From Candidatus Poribacteria bacterium (GTDB lineage: Bacteria; Poribacteria; DTPJ01; WJIO01), in NCBI GenBank assembly GCA_014730235.1, contig WJIO01000369.1, forward strand, positions 1 through 49,294: a stretch of 49,294 nt of DNA, written 5' to 3'. Of the stretch, positions 24,583-33,241 are shown piece by piece. The notes beneath the pieces were generated by a model, which saw nothing but the letters and a program-made list of their open reading frames with translations, made no database searches and was not told where the DNA came from. Position numbers and translations under genes: made by a program. Position 1 is the stretch's first letter. Every line of letters starts with the position of its first letter.

Positions 24583-26634
24583 ATGCTAAGGATTTTTCTT
24601 ATTATGCTGTTAGGAATTTTTACCGGAAGCCTGTTTGCCGCTTCTACGGCTCAGGCCAGGATTGTATTTATGTCACCGGAAATCATGAAACGAGCCAAGA
24701 ACAGGATTAACAAACACGAATGGGCTTTAGCCGTTTATAAGGGCATGAAAGCCAGCGCTGACAGATGGATGGAAAATAAAATCCCATTGCCGGAAGGGCC
24801 TACAGGCTGGTATCACAACTATTTCTGTCCGGAACACGGTGTTCAACTCAGGTATAACTATAATAAACCCCATGAGCATGTTTGCCCGGAGGACGGAAAA
24901 GTCTGGACTGGTGATAAATATGACGAATACTGGCGAACTGTTACCCATAACAACATCGCAAATTCTGCTGTAAACCTTGCTATGGTATATGGCTTTGAAG
25001 GTAAAGAGGAATACGCCAGGGCTGCGGGAGATATACTTCTGGAATATGCGGATTTTTATGGGCCTCATATAGCCAATAAGGACAAAAAGCGCATAATGTG
25101 GCAAAGTCTGGATGAAGCAACATTTATATTAAAACCTGTCCAGACCTATGAACTTATATATGATTCGGGTGTTTTGTCAGATGAAGAAAAACGTCATATT
25201 GAGGATGACTGGCTTCGCCCAACGGCCTTGTTCCTGAAAAGCGAAAGACGGGTTATACATAATATACACTGCTGGTATAACGCCGCTATTATATCCATAG
25301 GCCTGATGCTGGATGACCAGGAACTGGTGGACTTCGCAGTTTCAGGTCCTAAGGGCGGTTTTCAGGAGCAGATCAGCGAGGGAGTAAAGGAGGACGGATT
25401 ATGGTATGAAGGTTCTTTCGGATATCATTTTTACACCCTCATAGCCTTGAAAAACTTTATAATACCAGCTTTGAATAATAATATTGATATATCCAGTGAA
25501 CTGAAAGTCATAAAGCGCATGTTTAAAACCCCCCTGCTTATGGCCAATGAGAGTTTTGAAGTGCCTCCAACCAACGACAGCGGCAGGGGAAATGTTATGA
25601 ATTATGTATCCCTGTATGAGATCGCCGCTGGAATTTTCCCGGAAGAAGAGAATTTCGCCCCATTTGTTGCTTATACTTATGACAACACAGGCAGACACAG
25701 GGCCAGATCAGAAGCCCTGTTTTACGGTTTGGAGGAACTTCCGCCAGGTAAACGGATAAAAGTTGAAAGTACGAATTTTTCCGGCGTTGGTCTTGCTGTG
25801 CTGAGAAACTATGTGGGTGAATATGAAAATTACATCATGTTTAAATATGGACCTCATGGCGGAGGACATGGACATCCTGATAAGATGAATATCATATTGT
25901 CAGGCCTGGGACAGATGCTTGCTCCTGACACCGGTACGGCTGGATATGGTCTGGAGGTAAATAGAACATGGTACAGGCAAACCCTAAGCCACAGCACCAT
26001 AGTCATAGATAAAGAACCCCAGAAGCCCACAGAGGGTGAGTTGATTGATTTCAATCCAGAGGGTAAAGCGCAGTGGGTCAGCGCAAAAGCTGGAGAAGCT
26101 TATCCTGGTGTTGACTGGCAGAGGTCAGTTTTTCTAGATGAAGAAGGCTACATTGTGGTTATAGATGTTCTTAAAAGCCCGAATGAGCATACCTATGATT
26201 GGGTTTATCATAACTACGGTGAACTTGAAGTCACTGATCTGGACATGCAGACCTGTGACAGAAAAGAGTTTGGGGAATCCACAGCATATCAGGTTCCCAA
26301 AAATTTATTAACTGCTGATACAGATAATGACGTAAAAGGTATATGGAAGCTGGATTCTCAGAAGAAAGGCCATCTTCATGTTACAGGTAGTCCTGAGACA
26401 AAGGTTTTTTCCGCAGTAGGCCCGGGAAATCCCGCAAAGATTGATGTTCCCATGATAGTTGTCAGGCGTAAAGGAAAGGATATGGTATTTTTGGCAGTTC
26501 TTGAGCCTGTAGATGGGCAGGCAAAAATTGAATCTATATCCCGGAAAGATAGTGCTGTTACGGTCAAATCTGTTGATGGTAAATCCAGAAAGTTTGCAGT
26601 TGTTAATGGTAATCCAGAAGTGGAGGATTTATAA
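24583..26634 (+). CDS. Exported heparinase II/III-family polysaccharide lyase
   Basis: A 683-residue secreted enzyme with a signal peptide (MLRIFLIMLLGIFTGSLFAA, then STAQA). An alginate-lyase-type alpha/alpha toroid covers about 60-350 (VNLAMVYGFEGKEEYARAAGDILLEY, VIHNIHCWYNAAI with the likely catalytic Asn/His region, GSFGYHFYTL). A heparinase II/III-like beta-sandwich follows from about 395 (MFKYGPHGGGHGHPDKMNI, GYGLEVNRTWYRQTLSHSTIVID). Such lyases cleave uronic-acid polymers by beta-elimination. Its end overlaps the next gene by one base (TAATG), so the two are coupled. The polymer cleaved, alginate-like or glycosaminoglycan-like, cannot be decided by eye. Confidence 0.92.
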   Translation: MLRIFLIMLLGIFTGSLFAASTAQARIVFMSPEIMKRAKNRINKHEWALAVYKGMKASADRWMENKIPLPEGPTGWYHNYFCPEHGVQLRYNYNKPHEHVCPEDGKVWTGDKYDEYWRTVTHNNIANSAVNLAMVYGFEGKEEYARAAGDILLEYADFYGPHIANKDKKRIMWQSLDEATFILKPVQTYELIYDSGVLSDEEKRHIEDDWLRPTALFLKSERRVIHNIHCWYNAAIISIGLMLDDQELVDFAVSGPKGGFQEQISEGVKEDGLWYEGSFGYHFYTLIALKNFIIPALNNNIDISSELKVIKRMFKTPLLMANESFEVPPTNDSGRGNVMNYVSLYEIAAGIFPEEENFAPFVAYTYDNTGRHRARSEALFYGLEELPPGKRIKVESTNFSGVGLAVLRNYVGEYENYIMFKYGPHGGGHGHPDKMNIILSGLGQMLAPDTGTAGYGLEVNRTWYRQTLSHSTIVIDKEPQKPTEGELIDFNPEGKAQWVSAKAGEAYPGVDWQRSVFLDEEGYIVVIDVLKSPNEHTYDWVYHNYGELEVTDLDMQTCDRKEFGESTAYQVPKNLLTADTDNDVKGIWKLDSQKKGHLHVTGSPETKVFSAVGPGNPAKIDVPMIVVRRKGKDMVFLAVLEPVDGQAKIESISRKDSAVTVKSVDGKSRKFAVVNGNPEVEDL

Positions 26635-27680
26635 TGACATCCAGGGAAAGACTGCTGTGCGCCATTGCCCATGAAACTCCGGATCGGGTTCCTGTGGGAC
26701 CTTTTGGTCTAGGCCATCTCGGTTATAATAGCGAAATGGCGACAGAGCTTATACAAAAGACGGATCCCTTTATCTCCGGTGGTGTGGGCGGAAACGCCCT
26801 TATGGGCGATCTGGTTAAGACAGAAAGAGTACAGGAAGGTAACGATACGGTTATTACTATATTCACACCAAAAGGCAATTTAACACAGAGACATCGGAGA
26901 ACAGATATAACCGGATATACTGTGGAATTTCCATGTAAAAACGCGGAGGATGTGGAAAAATACATGTCCATACCCTATAAACCATCTAAGCCTAATGTGG
27001 AACACTTTATAAATCGAAAGGATGAGATAGGTGAAGAGGGTCTTGTTCTGGCCGGTATACCCGATGCAATATGTCTTCCCGCCACGATAATGTCACCTAT
27101 GGATATGTGTTTGCTCTGGGCTGATGAACCTGATCTAATGACAGAGGTTGTGGAAACTGTTTCTGAGAGAATTCTTGAGTTCGTAGAAAAAGCCTGTAAA
27201 GCCGGCGTGGACGGATTCCGGGTGATTGGGGGAGAGTATGCCTCCGAACAGTTAGGCCCCAGGGGTTTTAAAGCTCTGGTTAAACCTTATGATACTGAGC
27301 TTTCAAGACTTATACATAAATACGGTGGCGTCGTATATTACCATAATCATGGAGATGTAGACGCATTTCTGGAAGATTTTGCCGATCTGGAAATAGACGC
27401 CCTTGATCCCCTGGAAGTTCCTCCCTATGGAAATGTAGATCTGGCCGATGCCAAAAGACGTATAGGCAGCAAAGTCTGTCTTGTAGGCGGGTTGGATGAT
27501 ATGGAAGTATTGGAATCCCTGGACGAAGAGACAATAAAGGAAATGGGGCGCAAGTGCATTGAAGCCGCCGGGCCTGACAGCTACGTGTTAGGCGGCACAG
27601 CATCGGGAACTTATACAGAAAAAGCCGCCCAGAATTTTATCGCCCTGGTTGATGTTGCCAGGAAATATGCCCTTAAATAG
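26634..27680 (+). CDS. Uroporphyrinogen decarboxylase-like (URO-D/MtaA) protein
   Basis: A 348-residue URO-D superfamily protein, opening MTSRERLLCAIAHETPDRVPVGPFG, with PATIMSPMDMCLLW, VEKACKAGVDGFRVIGGEYASEQLGPRGF, VVYYHNHGDVDAFLEDFADLEIDALDPLEVPPYGNVDLADAK and CLVGGLDDMEVLE. This is the type found in carbohydrate-catabolic loci and in corrinoid methyltransferases, not a heme enzyme (the HemE N-terminal signature is absent). It may demethylate a methylated sugar or act on a one-carbon substrate, but no corrinoid protein is nearby. It starts in the lyase stop codon, hence a functional link to the polysaccharide lyase. Confidence 0.88.
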   Translation: MTSRERLLCAIAHETPDRVPVGPFGLGHLGYNSEMATELIQKTDPFISGGVGGNALMGDLVKTERVQEGNDTVITIFTPKGNLTQRHRRTDITGYTVEFPCKNAEDVEKYMSIPYKPSKPNVEHFINRKDEIGEEGLVLAGIPDAICLPATIMSPMDMCLLWADEPDLMTEVVETVSERILEFVEKACKAGVDGFRVIGGEYASEQLGPRGFKALVKPYDTELSRLIHKYGGVVYYHNHGDVDAFLEDFADLEIDALDPLEVPPYGNVDLADAKRRIGSKVCLVGGLDDMEVLESLDEETIKEMGRKCIEAAGPDSYVLGGTASGTYTEKAAQNFIALVDVARKYALK

Positions 27681-27745
27681 TATTCGTTATTTTTCTCAGG
27701 ATTGCAACTGTTAATCATTTAGTTCTATGTTTAATTATAGAATTC

Positions 27746-27818
27746 GTCATTCCTGACTTTGCAGGAATGACAAGTTGAGAGAATTTTTAATTGTAACCAC
27801 ACTGAACCCGGAAGAACC
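27746..27818 (+). repeat. PR1 right-half fragment
   Basis: GTCATTCCTGACTTTGCAGGAATGAC core followed by AAGTTGAGAGAATTTTTAATTG and the right end ACCACACTGAACCCGGAAGAACC. The left end is lost. Together with a promoter at 27986 this is what the 415-bp gap 27681-28095 holds; nothing else was seen. Confidence 0.75.
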
Positions 27819-27985
27819 TCAATTTTTAAATTTATTCATAGAAAAACAGTGAATACTAAACAAATAATATGTTAATAGAAAATGACATGAGTCTATTTTG
27901 TTTTAAAGATGTAAAAATCTACTCCTTCCCAATCGCCAAACCTAATTCTGAAGACCCAGAACATTATTGAAATTTGCTTTTCTTC

Positions 27986-28014
27986 TTGACTGACAGAAAA
28001 TGACCTAATATAAT
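27986..28014 (+). promoter_or_regulatory. Near-consensus sigma-70 promoter for hisI
   Basis: TTGACT (27986-27991), a 17-bp spacer, and perfect TATAAT (28009-28014). It predicts a leader of about 75 nt before hisI. This is one of the two best vegetative promoters in the window. Confidence 0.8.
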
Positions 28015-28095
28015 AATTATGTAAAATTGTATTAAAACTGAAATATACTAAAAATAGAGGTTATAAGGCGGTATAATAGTATTATGGAGGTAGAA

Positions 28096-28440
28096 ATGGA
28101 GGATGAAATATTCCCTGAGCTGGATTTCCAGAAGCGCGGTGGTTTTATTGTCACCATAACCCAGGATATAGACACCGGCGAGGTACTCATGGTAGCATAT
28201 TCAAACCAGGAATCCCTGAAAAAGGCACTGGACATGAAACAGGGTATATACTGGAGTACATCCCGGAATGAGTTATGGCATAAAGGCGCAACATCAGGCA
28301 ACATTCAGGAACTGGTTAAAGTTCTTTATGACTGCGACGGGGATGCCCTTGTGTTTAAAGTCAAACCACAGGGGCCGGCTTGTCACACAGGCGAAAGAAC
28401 GTGTTTTTATAGAACCTTATGGGATAACAAGGCAAAGTAA
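28096..28440 (+). CDS. hisI: Phosphoribosyl-AMP cyclohydrolase
   Basis: A 114-residue HisI, which opens the purine ring of phosphoribosyl-AMP in histidine biosynthesis. Conserved blocks: GEVLMVAYSNQESLKKAL, YWSTSRNELWHKGATSGNIQ, the metal-binding DCDGDALVFKV and GPACHTGERTCFYR with its zinc cysteines and His. I chose the ATG at 28096 over 28084, because GGAGG lies five bases before it. It is the single-domain form without HisE. No other his gene is in the window; it has its own promoter and is followed after 24 bp by an exported CBM9-like gene. Confidence 0.95.
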   Translation: MEDEIFPELDFQKRGGFIVTITQDIDTGEVLMVAYSNQESLKKALDMKQGIYWSTSRNELWHKGATSGNIQELVKVLYDCDGDALVFKVKPQGPACHTGERTCFYRTLWDNKAK

Positions 28441-28464
28441 AAGACTATAATGAGGGGAGATCCT

Positions 28465-29250
28465 ATGCGGAATTTTACATTAACAATAATGGCATTCATA
28501 GTCTGTTATGGGGGGATGGCCTCGGCACAAACACCAGAGGAAATAGCTTTGCCAAAAAAGCTAACTGAAATTCCAAAAGCAGTTCCCACCCCGATAATAG
28601 ATGGTGATTTGGGAGATTGGCCCTTGTTGGAAATGGGAGCGTTTATAAGTGATGAAAACAGACAGGGGTTGGATGATTGCAGTGCCGTTATTATGATGAT
28701 GTGGGATGAGCAAAATCTTTACTTTGCGGCTAAAGTTTATGATGATGATCTTATTCAGGGAAAAGTTGGTGACCAGTTGTGGATGGAAGACGACATCCAG
28801 TTTGATCTGGATATAGACCGAATGGGTGATATAACAAATCCTATATTTAACGCGGATGATTTCCAGATCGGGTTTTCTCCCGGAGACTTCAAACGCGAAA
28901 AACCGGAAATATATGGATGGAATCCCAGGGGTGAAACACCTATGAACGCCCCTGAAAATGCGAAAATAAGTTCACAGAAGTTTAAAGATGGGTGGACAAT
29001 TGAAGCCCGAATCGGTCTGGAGGATTTTAATGCAGATCTGATAGGCTATGCTGAATTCAAAGAAGGCATGATTTTCGGATTCGGAAGGGCCATAAATGAC
29101 TATGACACAACCGGTGTTGGTGATGGCATATCAAGTGACGGTGCGTGGCAGGATACAAGCCTGATGTATGAGCTTGAACTTACAGGCCCTTTTGACGTTA
29201 AATCTCAAATGAAAATTATTTCATATTGGGGTAAAGTCAAAAACCTCTAA
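28465..29250 (+). CDS. Exported CBM9-like carbohydrate-binding domain protein
   Basis: A 261-residue secreted protein. The start at 28465 is preferred over the in-frame ATG at 28450, since GGGGAG lies upstream of it and a signal peptide follows (RNFTLTIMAFIVCYGGMASA). The mature part matches the CBM9/DOMON-like fold: PTPIIDGDLGDWPLLEM, AVIMMMWDEQNLYFAAKVYDDD, QLWMEDDIQFDLDID, DDFQIGFSPGDF and GWTIEARIGLEDFN. Such domains bind xylan-like sugars or act as sensors of extracellular glycans. Its link to hisI is probably positional only. Confidence 0.82.
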   Translation: MRNFTLTIMAFIVCYGGMASAQTPEEIALPKKLTEIPKAVPTPIIDGDLGDWPLLEMGAFISDENRQGLDDCSAVIMMMWDEQNLYFAAKVYDDDLIQGKVGDQLWMEDDIQFDLDIDRMGDITNPIFNADDFQIGFSPGDFKREKPEIYGWNPRGETPMNAPENAKISSQKFKDGWTIEARIGLEDFNADLIGYAEFKEGMIFGFGRAINDYDTTGVGDGISSDGAWQDTSLMYELELTGPFDVKSQMKIISYWGKVKNL

Positions 29251-29290
29251 CTCGATTGTTATATAATTCAGATTTAATAAATCCTTGAAC

Positions 29291-29389
29291 GGGCACGCTG
29301 ATGAAGCTTTAAAATTTAATTGGATAATTTCCTGAATTCATATTTGCCATTCTGAGACGATTTATTAACCAACCTTCATCAGCGTGCTC
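29291..29389. terminator. Long-range inverted repeat between convergent genes
   Basis: GGGCACGCTGATGAAG (29291-29306) and CTTCATCAGCGTGCTC (29374-29389) pair over 16 bp with one mismatch, separated by 67 nt, and ATTTTTTATAA follows on the plus strand. It lies between the convergent CBM9-like and methyltransferase genes. It could work as a terminator for the plus strand or be another small palindromic element. Confidence 0.5.
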
Positions 29390-29402
29390 ATTTTTTATAA
29401 AT

Positions 29403-30149
29403 TTATTTCTTGTGAAATTCCAGCCATATACCGTAATTCACACCATCAGAATCCGGAGGTGTGGGTGTATGTATCCTGTAATCCTCGATATTCAGGGATT
29501 CCATTATACCTTTGAGTTCATCAGCCGTATCAGAAACACTGTATTTAGGCATCCCGCCTTTACCTTTTCCCTGTCTTGAGCGAACAGCTTTAGCTATTTC
29601 TACAGGCATATTTCGGGAAAAACCTCTACCTATAAAGGCTGTACCCTCGGGTTTCAATACTCGATATATCTCACCAAAGGCCTTTTCTTCATCATCCCAG
29701 AAATGGAATGAACCCCTTGAAACTACAATATCTGCGTAATTATCCCTGAATGGCAAAGCCTGGGAATCGGCAAATATCGCGCTGACCCGATGGCCAAACT
29801 CCGCTTCTTCTGCGGCTTTGTAAAATATAGGGAAGAAGAAAGGATTTATATCCGCGTTGACCCAGTGCATGTTTTGGGTGACTTTACATAACTCAACAAT
29901 CAAATTACCCGGCCCGCTTCCAAGATCAACACCGATGCCCCTTTTATCATGCAATTTAAAATCCTCTGTTATTTGTTGGGCCAAAGGAGCGTAAACTGGT
30001 GCCAGGGTGGTATTGGCCGTTTTTTGAAAATTAACAGCATATTCCAGGGTATATTCCTCGGGTGAAGGCACAAGCAGCGGCTCTGCAAGGCATAAACTGC
30101 CGATTATAAGTAAACCGCCGACTAATGCTAATAATCCTTTGTATTTCAT
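29403..30149 (-). CDS. SAM-dependent methyltransferase with N-terminal export signal
   Basis: A 248-residue class I methyltransferase. Motif I is GIGVDLGSGPGNLIVEL; NADINPFF, AIFADSQALPFRDNYADIVVSRGSFHFWDD and IYRVLKPEGTAFIGRG follow the Ubie/Methyltransf_11 pattern. Unusually it begins with a signal peptide or anchor: MKYKGLLALVGGLLIIGSLC, then LAEPLL. SAM enzymes are normally cytoplasmic, so the protein may be anchored with its domain inside or exported. Start at 30149 has GGAGG upstream and overlaps the stop of the ABC ATPase (ATGA). It is the last gene of the four-gene operon. The substrate is unknown. Confidence 0.87.
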   Translation of the reverse strand: MKYKGLLALVGGLLIIGSLCLAEPLLVPSPEEYTLEYAVNFQKTANTTLAPVYAPLAQQITEDFKLHDKRGIGVDLGSGPGNLIVELCKVTQNMHWVNADINPFFFPIFYKAAEEAEFGHRVSAIFADSQALPFRDNYADIVVSRGSFHFWDDEEKAFGEIYRVLKPEGTAFIGRGFSRNMPVEIAKAVRSRQGKGKGGMPKYSVSDTADELKGIMESLNIEDYRIHTPTPPDSDGVNYGIWLEFHKK

Positions 30150-30811
30150 CCGTTATCCTCCATCTGCTGGATTTTACCTTCTTTTAAATGAACTATGCGG
30201 TCGGCAAACTGGTCAACCGCTTCTCCATGAGTAACAACAACCACTGTTCCGCCGTTGCGATGATATTCTGAAAGGTATCCCACAGCTTCTGCAGCGTTTT
30301 CCGGATCCAGGTTTCCCGTCGGCTCATCAGCCAGCACAAGCTTGGGTTGATTCAATAAAGCCCGAGCAATGGCTGTTCTTTGCCTTTCTCCTGCGCTTAA
30401 TTCTGAGGGTTTATGTGTTTCTCTTCCTGAAATATTTAGGCGTTCCAAAAGCTTTTTAGCTTCCGGGGTTTTCTTTTTGCCCGAGTGGGAAGAAAGTATA
30501 ACGTTTTCAACTACATTCAGATAAGGAATAAGATGGAACATCTGAAAGACAAAGCCTATATTCTCAGCCCTAAAGTTTGCCCTCCGACGGTCTCCCATGG
30601 AATAAATATCTTTTCCATCCACCACTATATTACCCATACTGGGTCTTAACATACCACCAATAGTCAGCAAGAGGGTTGTTTTACCACTTCCACTGTGACC
30701 CCGAACTACAACAAATTCCCCCTGTTCTATATGTAAGCTAACATCATCTAATGCTTTGATTTCTCCCCGTTTGGTTCTGTATATTTTACTTAAATTTTCA
30801 AGATGCACCAT
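30146..30811 (-). CDS. ABC transporter ATPase, LolD/MacB type
   Basis: A 221-residue ATPase of the class serving FtsX-like permeases. Walker A GHSGSGKTTLL, Q-loop region FRAENIGFVFQMFHLIPYLNVVENV, signature LSAGERQRTAIARALL, Walker B LVLADEPTGNLDPENA, and the switch His in VVVVTHGE. The size fits LolD/FtsE/MacB-type ATPases. It lies 5 bp after the permease gene and overlaps the methyltransferase gene by 4 bp. It should power conformational change across the inner membrane rather than transport through the permease channel. Confidence 0.95.
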   Translation of the reverse strand: MVHLENLSKIYRTKRGEIKALDDVSLHIEQGEFVVVRGHSGSGKTTLLLTIGGMLRPSMGNIVVDGKDIYSMGDRRRANFRAENIGFVFQMFHLIPYLNVVENVILSSHSGKKKTPEAKKLLERLNISGRETHKPSELSAGERQRTAIARALLNQPKLVLADEPTGNLDPENAAEAVGYLSEYHRNGGTVVVVTHGEAVDQFADRIVHLKEGKIQQMEDNG

Positions 30812-30816
30812 TTTTA

Positions 30817-31980
30817 TTAATCCCTCAATGTATTAGCTGGATCCTGAGTTACAGCTACCATAGCAGGTATAAAGCTGGAAACAGCGGCAAAAACCGGAGC
30901 AGCGATCAATGACCATCCCAGGATATTGTAAAGGGGTTTTATGGATTTTGCCGTAATCTCGAATATATCCGGACCGTATTGCAGCGCAAACCATGTTCCA
31001 ACAGCAAAACCAATTCCAGCACCCAAAAAACCGATGATAAGGGCTTTCCCCAGAAACAATATAGATATTTTTCCTGAACCATATCCCAGAGCCCGCATAA
31101 CGCCGATCTCGTTTTGCCTTTCCCTGACGTTCATCATCGCCAGAACACCTATCCATGCGGCACATACAATAAGCATTATAGGCATGATCAGGGAAAAATG
31201 ACTTGAGATCATCAGCCGCTGTTTTTCCCTGGCTTTGGCTATGGAGCGTATTTGAATAACCTTTGCCTCCGGAAGAAGTTGTTCCAGTTCTTCCCGGAGT
31301 ATATCCAGCGAGTCTTTGTTTTCATCCAGACATAGACATTCCAGGGCTTTTATTTCATTTACCCGCTTCTCTTTATTCAAAAGCTCCTGCACGTCCTTAA
31401 GATGTGCGTATATGCGTATATCTTCATCGCTTCCTGTTTCTGGTCTGCGTCGTGCAATTCTGAAACTCTTACCCATTATTTGTATCTGATCCTGTGGCCC
31501 AAGTATATTAGCCAGTTCATATCCCACGTATACAGTTCCCCGGTCTATAGTATACGCGTTTTTAGGCTCCATGGTAAAAGTCATAGGTCGTTGTGCCTTG
31601 CCCGGTGGGGTTATTTCCTCAGGAGCGATTCCCGTCAGTATCACCTGCATACCACGCCATGTAATTCTCTCTTGAAGCGTAGCGATCAGATGATTGTAGG
31701 ACATATCTCCACGATCGGCAAATCTGCTTACATAATCTTCAGGCATGGTGTGTTCCGAAAAACCCACGTTCCAGAACTTACTCATGTCTGTCTCTCTTGG
31801 TATAATCCGCAGGTTAAAACCTATATCCCGCATAAGCCTTGTTGTTTCCCGCTTGGACGCTTGTCCTGTGGTAAAAAATGATACAAACAGTGTTACAGCG
31901 GTAACAGTTGCCAGAATACTGAAGAAGAAATTTATCTTTCTGTGCAGTATTTCCTTAAATATCAGGTATAATGTATTCAT
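30817..31980 (-). CDS. ABC permease of the FtsX/MacB/LolC type
   Basis: A 387-residue permease with the type VII topology: one N-terminal membrane helix (INFFFSILATVTAVTLFVSFF), a large periplasmic domain (about 45-255), and three C-terminal helices starting at SLIMPIMLIVCAAWIGVLAMM. The cytoplasmic FtsX-family loop is visible as NVRERQNEIGVMRALGYGSGKI. Such permeases move lipoproteins or drive periplasmic partners by mechanotransmission. No HlyD-like adaptor or TolC gene accompanies it; instead it sits between an anchored periplasmic protein (4-bp overlap upstream) and its ATPase. The single permease probably forms a homodimer. Confidence 0.93.
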   Translation of the reverse strand: MNTLYLIFKEILHRKINFFFSILATVTAVTLFVSFFTTGQASKRETTRLMRDIGFNLRIIPRETDMSKFWNVGFSEHTMPEDYVSRFADRGDMSYNHLIATLQERITWRGMQVILTGIAPEEITPPGKAQRPMTFTMEPKNAYTIDRGTVYVGYELANILGPQDQIQIMGKSFRIARRRPETGSDEDIRIYAHLKDVQELLNKEKRVNEIKALECLCLDENKDSLDILREELEQLLPEAKVIQIRSIAKAREKQRLMISSHFSLIMPIMLIVCAAWIGVLAMMNVRERQNEIGVMRALGYGSGKISILFLGKALIIGFLGAGIGFAVGTWFALQYGPDIFEITAKSIKPLYNILGWSLIAAPVFAAVSSFIPAMVAVTQDPANTLRD

Positions 31981-33212
31981 CCAGTTGCCCTCCTGCGACC
32001 ATTTAACACTATAAATAAACCAATAAGAAGGATCAGCACCAGCATTATCCCACTTACAAGTATAACAATCCTGTAAATTCCCCTGTTTTCTTCAGATCCC
32101 GAATCTGAAGATGATGACACCATCTTCTGTAATTGAGCCGGCGAAACGGTTGCGGATACAGAAGGCTTTTCCAGTTCTACCACTTGTTCCCTGTAACCAC
32201 TCAAACCGGGGATTGAACCTTCACCCTGAGCAGCGGCTCCAGCAGCTAGAATCTGGCTGATCTCTGTTTTAACCATAGGGCTTTCCGGGTCAAATCCCAA
32301 TACCTTGAATGCATCTGTCTGAGTTTTCTTATCCCAGCGCAGGGGTATCATAGTTCCCATCATCCATTTTCTATCCAACCCACATTCGCAAGAAGCTCCG
32401 ATGAGGGAAAGAATTCTGTAGACATTTCCGTTGGTGATCTCATCATCGCTTAGTATAGGACCGATTCTACGCCCTCTGCCGTATATCAGGGCAGCCCAGG
32501 GGCCTGTTTCCTTTTTATTTATATGGTCTTCCACACCCAAACCCCAGAGCAAAACCAGTTCTTTATCAAATTCATCCGGAGATATCTGGATCAGGCGTGG
32601 AGGTTTTTCAATGACTTTGGGTAACTGGCGCATTATCTTTTCTATTTCGCTTATGGCGATATTTATTTCTTCCAGGGCTTTCTCATTCTTAGCCTTATCC
32701 TTTCCCTGTATAAATACCACCGCGCAGTATTTATTGACCACAGAATCCCGTATTTCACGACGCTTCGGTGAAATAACAATTTCCTCCAGGGATGACCACA
32801 AAGGCTCTTTACGCATATCACCGGATTCAGGAACAGGTATTTTCATGGAATGACCCGATGGTGAAACAAGAATAGCTCCGGGAAATGAATCCAACTCCCA
32901 GAATTTAAGATATTTACCGGCTGTATCCCACGTCTCATCATCATAATCATCCTTGCTGTCCAGATTAATAATCTGAGACTCTACGTTACTATCCATAAGA
33001 GAAGCATAAGAAATTCGCCTGAAAGACGATACCATGCTTTCTGCTGTGCTGTTATTTACATAATAAAATAATTTGTAATGAGCAGGATCAATATCAACAA
33101 AGCCCACATCCCGAACGTTATACATACAGCAATAAGCTTGGTTATATACAAGACACAGAAATAAAAGTGTTAGCGTCAAAACAACATAATTAGCTTTCAT
33201 TGTTTTTATCAT
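31977..33212 (-). CDS. Membrane-anchored periplasmic protein, two thioredoxin-like halves (unknown)
   Basis: A 411-residue protein of no family I can name. It has an N-terminal signal (YVVLTLTLLFLCLVYNQAYC), followed by CMYNVRDVGFVDI. Region about 45-155 has strand-helix order and an FPGAILVSPSG block that suggest a thioredoxin-like fold; region about 165-300 may be a second one (YCAVVFIQGKDKAKNEKAL, GPWAALIYGRGRRIGP). Then comes a CECGLDRKWMMGTMIPLRW block with a Cys pair, an Ala/Gly/Ser-rich linker, and one C-terminal membrane helix (IYRIVILVSGIMLVLILLIG) with a basic tail. TTG at 33221 is also in frame; the ATG at 33212 has GGAG just upstream. First gene of the ABC operon. The fold is inference. 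Confidence 0.7.
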   Translation of the reverse strand: MIKTMKANYVVLTLTLLFLCLVYNQAYCCMYNVRDVGFVDIDPAHYKLFYYVNNSTAESMVSSFRRISYASLMDSNVESQIINLDSKDDYDDETWDTAGKYLKFWELDSFPGAILVSPSGHSMKIPVPESGDMRKEPLWSSLEEIVISPKRREIRDSVVNKYCAVVFIQGKDKAKNEKALEEINIAISEIEKIMRQLPKVIEKPPRLIQISPDEFDKELVLLWGLGVEDHINKKETGPWAALIYGRGRRIGPILSDDEITNGNVYRILSLIGASCECGLDRKWMMGTMIPLRWDKKTQTDAFKVLGFDPESPMVKTEISQILAAGAAAQGEGSIPGLSGYREQVVELEKPSVSATVSPAQLQKMVSSSSDSGSEENRGIYRIVILVSGIMLVLILLIGLFIVLNGRRRATG

Positions 33213-33241
33213 TATCTCCAAATCATTTGTTAAAAAGGTTC

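Noticed and set aside
26634-27680. Annotation of the UroD-like gene as hemE
   Set aside because: Length and superfamily fit, but the conserved N-terminal HemE signature is absent and the context is polysaccharide catabolism.
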